A stretch of DNA of 64,000 nucleotides from positions 496,001 to 560,000 of the forward strand of contig OZ245773.1 of assembly GCA_965227645.1 (NCBI GenBank), written 5' to 3'. Positions 61,664 to 64,000 of this stretch are shown here, one piece after another; within the stretch, counting starts at the first letter, position 1, and the number at the start of each line of letters is the position of its first letter. The DNA comes from Flavimaribacter sp024343425 (GTDB lineage: Bacteria; Pseudomonadota; Alphaproteobacteria; Rhizobiales; Rhizobiaceae). Both the position numbers and the translations under genes were made by a program. Below the pieces are notes generated by a model, which saw only the letters and a list, made by a program, of their open reading frames with translations, was not told the origin of the DNA and searched no databases.

Positions 61664-62587
61664 ATGCGTTGGAAGGGTCGACGGCAAAGCAGCAATATCG
61701 AAGACAGGCGCGGCGGCCGGGGCGGCTTCGGCGGCTCTTCCAGGCGCAGTCCAGGCAGGATTCGCATTCCCATTGGTGGGTCCGGAACGCGACGCGCGTC
61801 CGGCGGCGGCATCTCGTTGATCGTGATTCTCGTTATCGGGTTTTTCATACTGCGGGCTCTGGGCATAGACCCGGCCGAGCTTCTTGAAGGCGGCGGATCG
61901 ATATCGCCGGGCTATCAGCAGGACGGCGGACAGATCGCCCAGCCGCGGCAGGACGAGATGAGCCAGTTCGTCGCCACCGTGCTTGCCGAGACAGAGGACG
62001 TCTGGAACGGCATTTTCGAAGCGAACGGCGCAGACTACCCTGAGCCGACGCTGGTCCTTTTCACAGACAGGGTGCGTTCCGCCTGCGGTCTGGCCGGCGC
62101 GGCGTCCGGACCGTTCTACTGTCCGGGCGACCAGAAGGTATATATCGATCTTTCATTCTACAACGAACTGGCGAACCGCTTTGGCGCGTCCGGCGATTTC
62201 GCTCAAGCCTATGTCATCGCCCACGAGGTTGGCCATCACGTACAGAATCTCATCGGCGTCCTGCCCAAGTTCAACCAGATGCGCCAATCCATGAGCGAGA
62301 CCGAGGCCAACCAGATGTCGGTTCGCGTCGAACTGCAGGCGGATTGTTTCGCAGGCGTCTGGGGCCACTTCACAGACCAGAAGGGGCTACTTGAGCGTGG
62401 CGACCTCGAGGAGGCGTTGAACGCGGCCCGACAGATCGGCGACGACACCTTGCAGCGGCGAAGCCAGGGCTATGTGGTTCCGGACAGCTTCAACCACGGC
62501 ACGTCCGAACAGCGCATGACCTGGTTCAAACGCGGCTTCGACAGCGGACGGCTGGACAGTTGCGATACGTTCGGCGAGCCCGTTTGA
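61664..62587 (+). CDS. Neutral zinc metallopeptidase (YpfJ family)
   Basis: 307 residues from the ATG at 61664, preceded by GAGGG; the open frame extends upstream to 61502, but that part is not family sequence. A Gly/Arg-rich N-terminus (about 1-48), one membrane helix (about 49-64) and a Gln/Gly linker precede the peptidase domain. The zinc motif is HEVGHH (187-192) in YVIAHEVGHHVQN, and VELQADCFAGVWGH supplies the third ligand. Active site in the periplasm if the helix is a signal anchor. Convergent with carA, 12 bp apart. Substrate unknown. Confidence 0.92.
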   Translation: MRWKGRRQSSNIEDRRGGRGGFGGSSRRSPGRIRIPIGGSGTRRASGGGISLIVILVIGFFILRALGIDPAELLEGGGSISPGYQQDGGQIAQPRQDEMSQFVATVLAETEDVWNGIFEANGADYPEPTLVLFTDRVRSACGLAGAASGPFYCPGDQKVYIDLSFYNELANRFGASGDFAQAYVIAHEVGHHVQNLIGVLPKFNQMRQSMSETEANQMSVRVELQADCFAGVWGHFTDQKGLLERGDLEEALNAARQIGDDTLQRRSQGYVVPDSFNHGTSEQRMTWFKRGFDSGRLDSCDTFGEPV

Positions 62588-62599
62588 TCGCAAACGGGT

Positions 62600-63793
62600 C
62601 TATTCGGCCAGCGCAGTCTCGCCGCGCTTCTCGCGGATGAGGTTCAGAAATCGCCGGAACAGGTAGTGCGAATCCTGCGGACCCGGAGAGGCTTCCGGGT
62701 GGTGCTGCACCGAGAATATTGGCTTGCCAACGACCTGAAGACCGCAGTTCGTTCCGTCGAACAGCGAGGTGTGGGTTTCCTCGACGCCTTCCGGCAGTGA
62801 ATCTCCATCAACGGCGAAGCCGTGATTCATGGAAACGATCTCCACCTTGCCGGTCGTGTGATCCTTGACCGGATGATTGGCGCCGTGGTGGCCCTGATGC
62901 ATCTTGGCGGTCCTGGCGCCAAGGGCCAGAGCCAGAATCTGGTGGCCGAGGCAGATGCCGAAGATCGGTATGTCGCTTTCCATCAGCTTCTGCAGCGTTG
63001 GAACGGCGTATTCTCCGGTGGCCGCGGGATCGCCTGGTCCGTTCGACAGGAAAACGCCGTCCGGTTTCAAACCCAGAATATCCTCCGCGGTCGCCGACGC
63101 CGGAACGACGGTGACACGACATCCGAGACCGGAAAACAGGCGCAATATGTTGCGTTTTACGCCATAGTCGATCGCCACGATATGGACTGCGCCGTCATCG
63201 TCGCCCTCGCCATAGCCTTCGTTCCAGACCCAGGGGCGTTCGCTCCAGTGTGACGACTGACCGCTCGTTGCGTCCTTTGCAAGGTCCAGTTCGACCAGAC
63301 CGTGCCATGCGGCGGCGCGCGCCTTCAGGCTTTCGACATCGAATTCGCCTTGCGGATTGTGGGCGAGCACCGCATTGGGCATGCCGTTGTCGCGGATCCA
63401 TGCGGTCAGGGCGCGGGTGTCGACGCCGGACATGGCGACGACGCCGCGGGCCGCCAGCCAGTCGTTCAGGTGCTGCCGCGAGCGGTAATTTGACGGTTCC
63501 GTGATGTCGGCCTTGAAAATCGCGCCGACAGCACCGATATGAGCCGCCGGAGTCAGATCCTCGATATCCTCGTCATTGGCGCCGATATTGCCGATGTGCG
63601 GAAAAGTGAATGTGACGATCTGACCGGCGTAGGACGGGTCAGTCAGGATTTCCTGATAGCCGGTCAGGGCGGTGTTGAAACAGACTTCCGCCTCGACCAC
63701 GCCGACCGCGCCCAGCCCCTGGCCCTCGATGACCATTCCATTTGCGAGCACCAGCAGTGCGGTGGTTTTTTTCTTTGGCCAGGCCGTTGTCAT
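62600..63793 (-). CDS. carA: Carbamoyl-phosphate synthase small subunit
   Basis: 397 residues. The N-terminal CPSase small domain (LVLANGMVIEGQGLG, FNTALTGYQEILTDPSYAGQ) is followed by a class I glutamine amidotransferase domain. The catalytic Cys is in IPIFGICLGHQILALALG, and the catalytic His-Glu pair lies in VQHHPEASPGP. It releases ammonia from glutamine for CarB. It is not adjacent to carB: 1.6 kb with an HTH gene and the YpfJ-type protease lie between. The ATG has only a weak GGAC upstream. The regulatory region is the 207 bp up to the right edge. Confidence 0.95.
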   Translation of the reverse strand: MTTAWPKKKTTALLVLANGMVIEGQGLGAVGVVEAEVCFNTALTGYQEILTDPSYAGQIVTFTFPHIGNIGANDEDIEDLTPAAHIGAVGAIFKADITEPSNYRSRQHLNDWLAARGVVAMSGVDTRALTAWIRDNGMPNAVLAHNPQGEFDVESLKARAAAWHGLVELDLAKDATSGQSSHWSERPWVWNEGYGEGDDDGAVHIVAIDYGVKRNILRLFSGLGCRVTVVPASATAEDILGLKPDGVFLSNGPGDPAATGEYAVPTLQKLMESDIPIFGICLGHQILALALGARTAKMHQGHHGANHPVKDHTTGKVEIVSMNHGFAVDGDSLPEGVEETHTSLFDGTNCGLQVVGKPIFSVQHHPEASPGPQDSHYLFRRFLNLIREKRGETALAE

Positions 63794-64000
63794 GAACTTT
63801 GTCCGTTAGAGCTGCAATCTGCCGCGAGATAAAGGTAAGAGCGGCGTTGTTCAAGTCTGCGTGGGCTGTCTCTCAGGGCTGCGCGGAAACTTTGAATTGC
63901 CGCCATCGGAACAAAAGTGTTAATGCTGGGAGCCGCCGGCAAACGGCGCGAAGCACCGGAACAACAATGCCGGAATTTCGCGCTTTGACATTATATCAAG
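63794..64000. other. Right-edge region upstream of carA
   Basis: 207 bp that should hold the leftward carA promoter and, facing right, the start of a promoter for a gene outside the window: TTGACA at 63985-63990 lies at the edge and its -10 would be cut off. An ATG at 63967 opens a short frame that runs off the end, but there is no support for it as a gene. Confidence 0.3.

Noticed and set aside
63967..64000. Start of a rightward gene at the right edge
   Set aside because: Eleven codons without a ribosome binding site; the stretch more likely holds a -35 element (TTGACA at 63985).

Overview
The window is a GC-rich, gene-dense piece of an alphaproteobacterial chromosome, most likely from the Hyphomicrobiales (Rhizobiales). 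The evidence is protein flavour and gene order: lgt-midA-pgeF, greA next to an LpcC/LpsB-type glycosyltransferase and an Lrp regulator, trxB beside a VtlR/LsrB-type LysR regulator, petABC, BA14K and AapJ-type proteins, and a MoxR/DUF58/DUF4159 cluster. About 62 protein genes and one small RNA gene are supported. No rRNA, tRNA, CRISPR array, prophage or intact insertion sequence was seen. Genus and species cannot be fixed by eye.

Layout. 0.1-4.6 kb: a membrane-anchored unknown protein, a metallophosphoesterase, two Nudix hydrolases, a glutathionyl-hydroquinone reductase and a GNAT acetyltransferase. 4.6-5.1 kb: a non-coding stretch with a palindrome and four copies of a 17-bp core at an exact 45-bp period. 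5.1-11.9 kb: a leftward operon moxR - DUF58 - DUF4159/BatA-like - large membrane protein. 12.1-14.6 kb: DUF1285 - CoA pyrophosphatase - CCA-adding enzyme. 14.6-18.6 kb: hemF, an unknown protein, ilvD, trmL. 19-28.1 kb: ABC exporter, MscS-type channel, second ABC exporter, then cytochrome bc1 petABC ending at a clear terminator. 28.2-35.3 kb: apt, two MaoC-type proteins, ychF, pth, rplY (L25), a TetR regulator, an AbrB-type membrane protein, prs.

35.4-40.0 kb: leftward run lgt - midA - pgeF - M24-fold protein - lipoprotein. The M24-fold protein lacks all five usual metal ligands. 40.0-42.6 kb: two related palindromes, then ubiK, a YbjN protein, proC and a CsaA-like tRNA-binding protein. 42.6-47.1 kb: an EnvZ/OmpR-type two-component pair, a MarR regulator with a clear operator, ilvE and an MBL-fold hydrolase. 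47.1-51.2 kb: two small secreted glycine-zipper proteins, an orphan AapJ-type binding protein, cspA, a DMT exporter and a 42-residue membrane protein. 51.4-57.3 kb: aspartate aminotransferase, an AbcR-like sRNA with a LysR-type operator, the VtlR/LsrB-like regulator, trxB, lrp, an LPS core glycosyltransferase, greA. 57.4-64 kb: carB, a small HTH protein, a YpfJ-type metalloprotease and carA.

Most of the window is core metabolism and housekeeping. The most informative non-obvious signals are the AbcR-like sRNA (about 52743-52880, minus strand) with three alternating half-sites just upstream of it and its probable regulator next door, the 45-bp-period array at 4811-4963, the double palindrome at 40074-40240, and the metal-ligand-free M24 protein.
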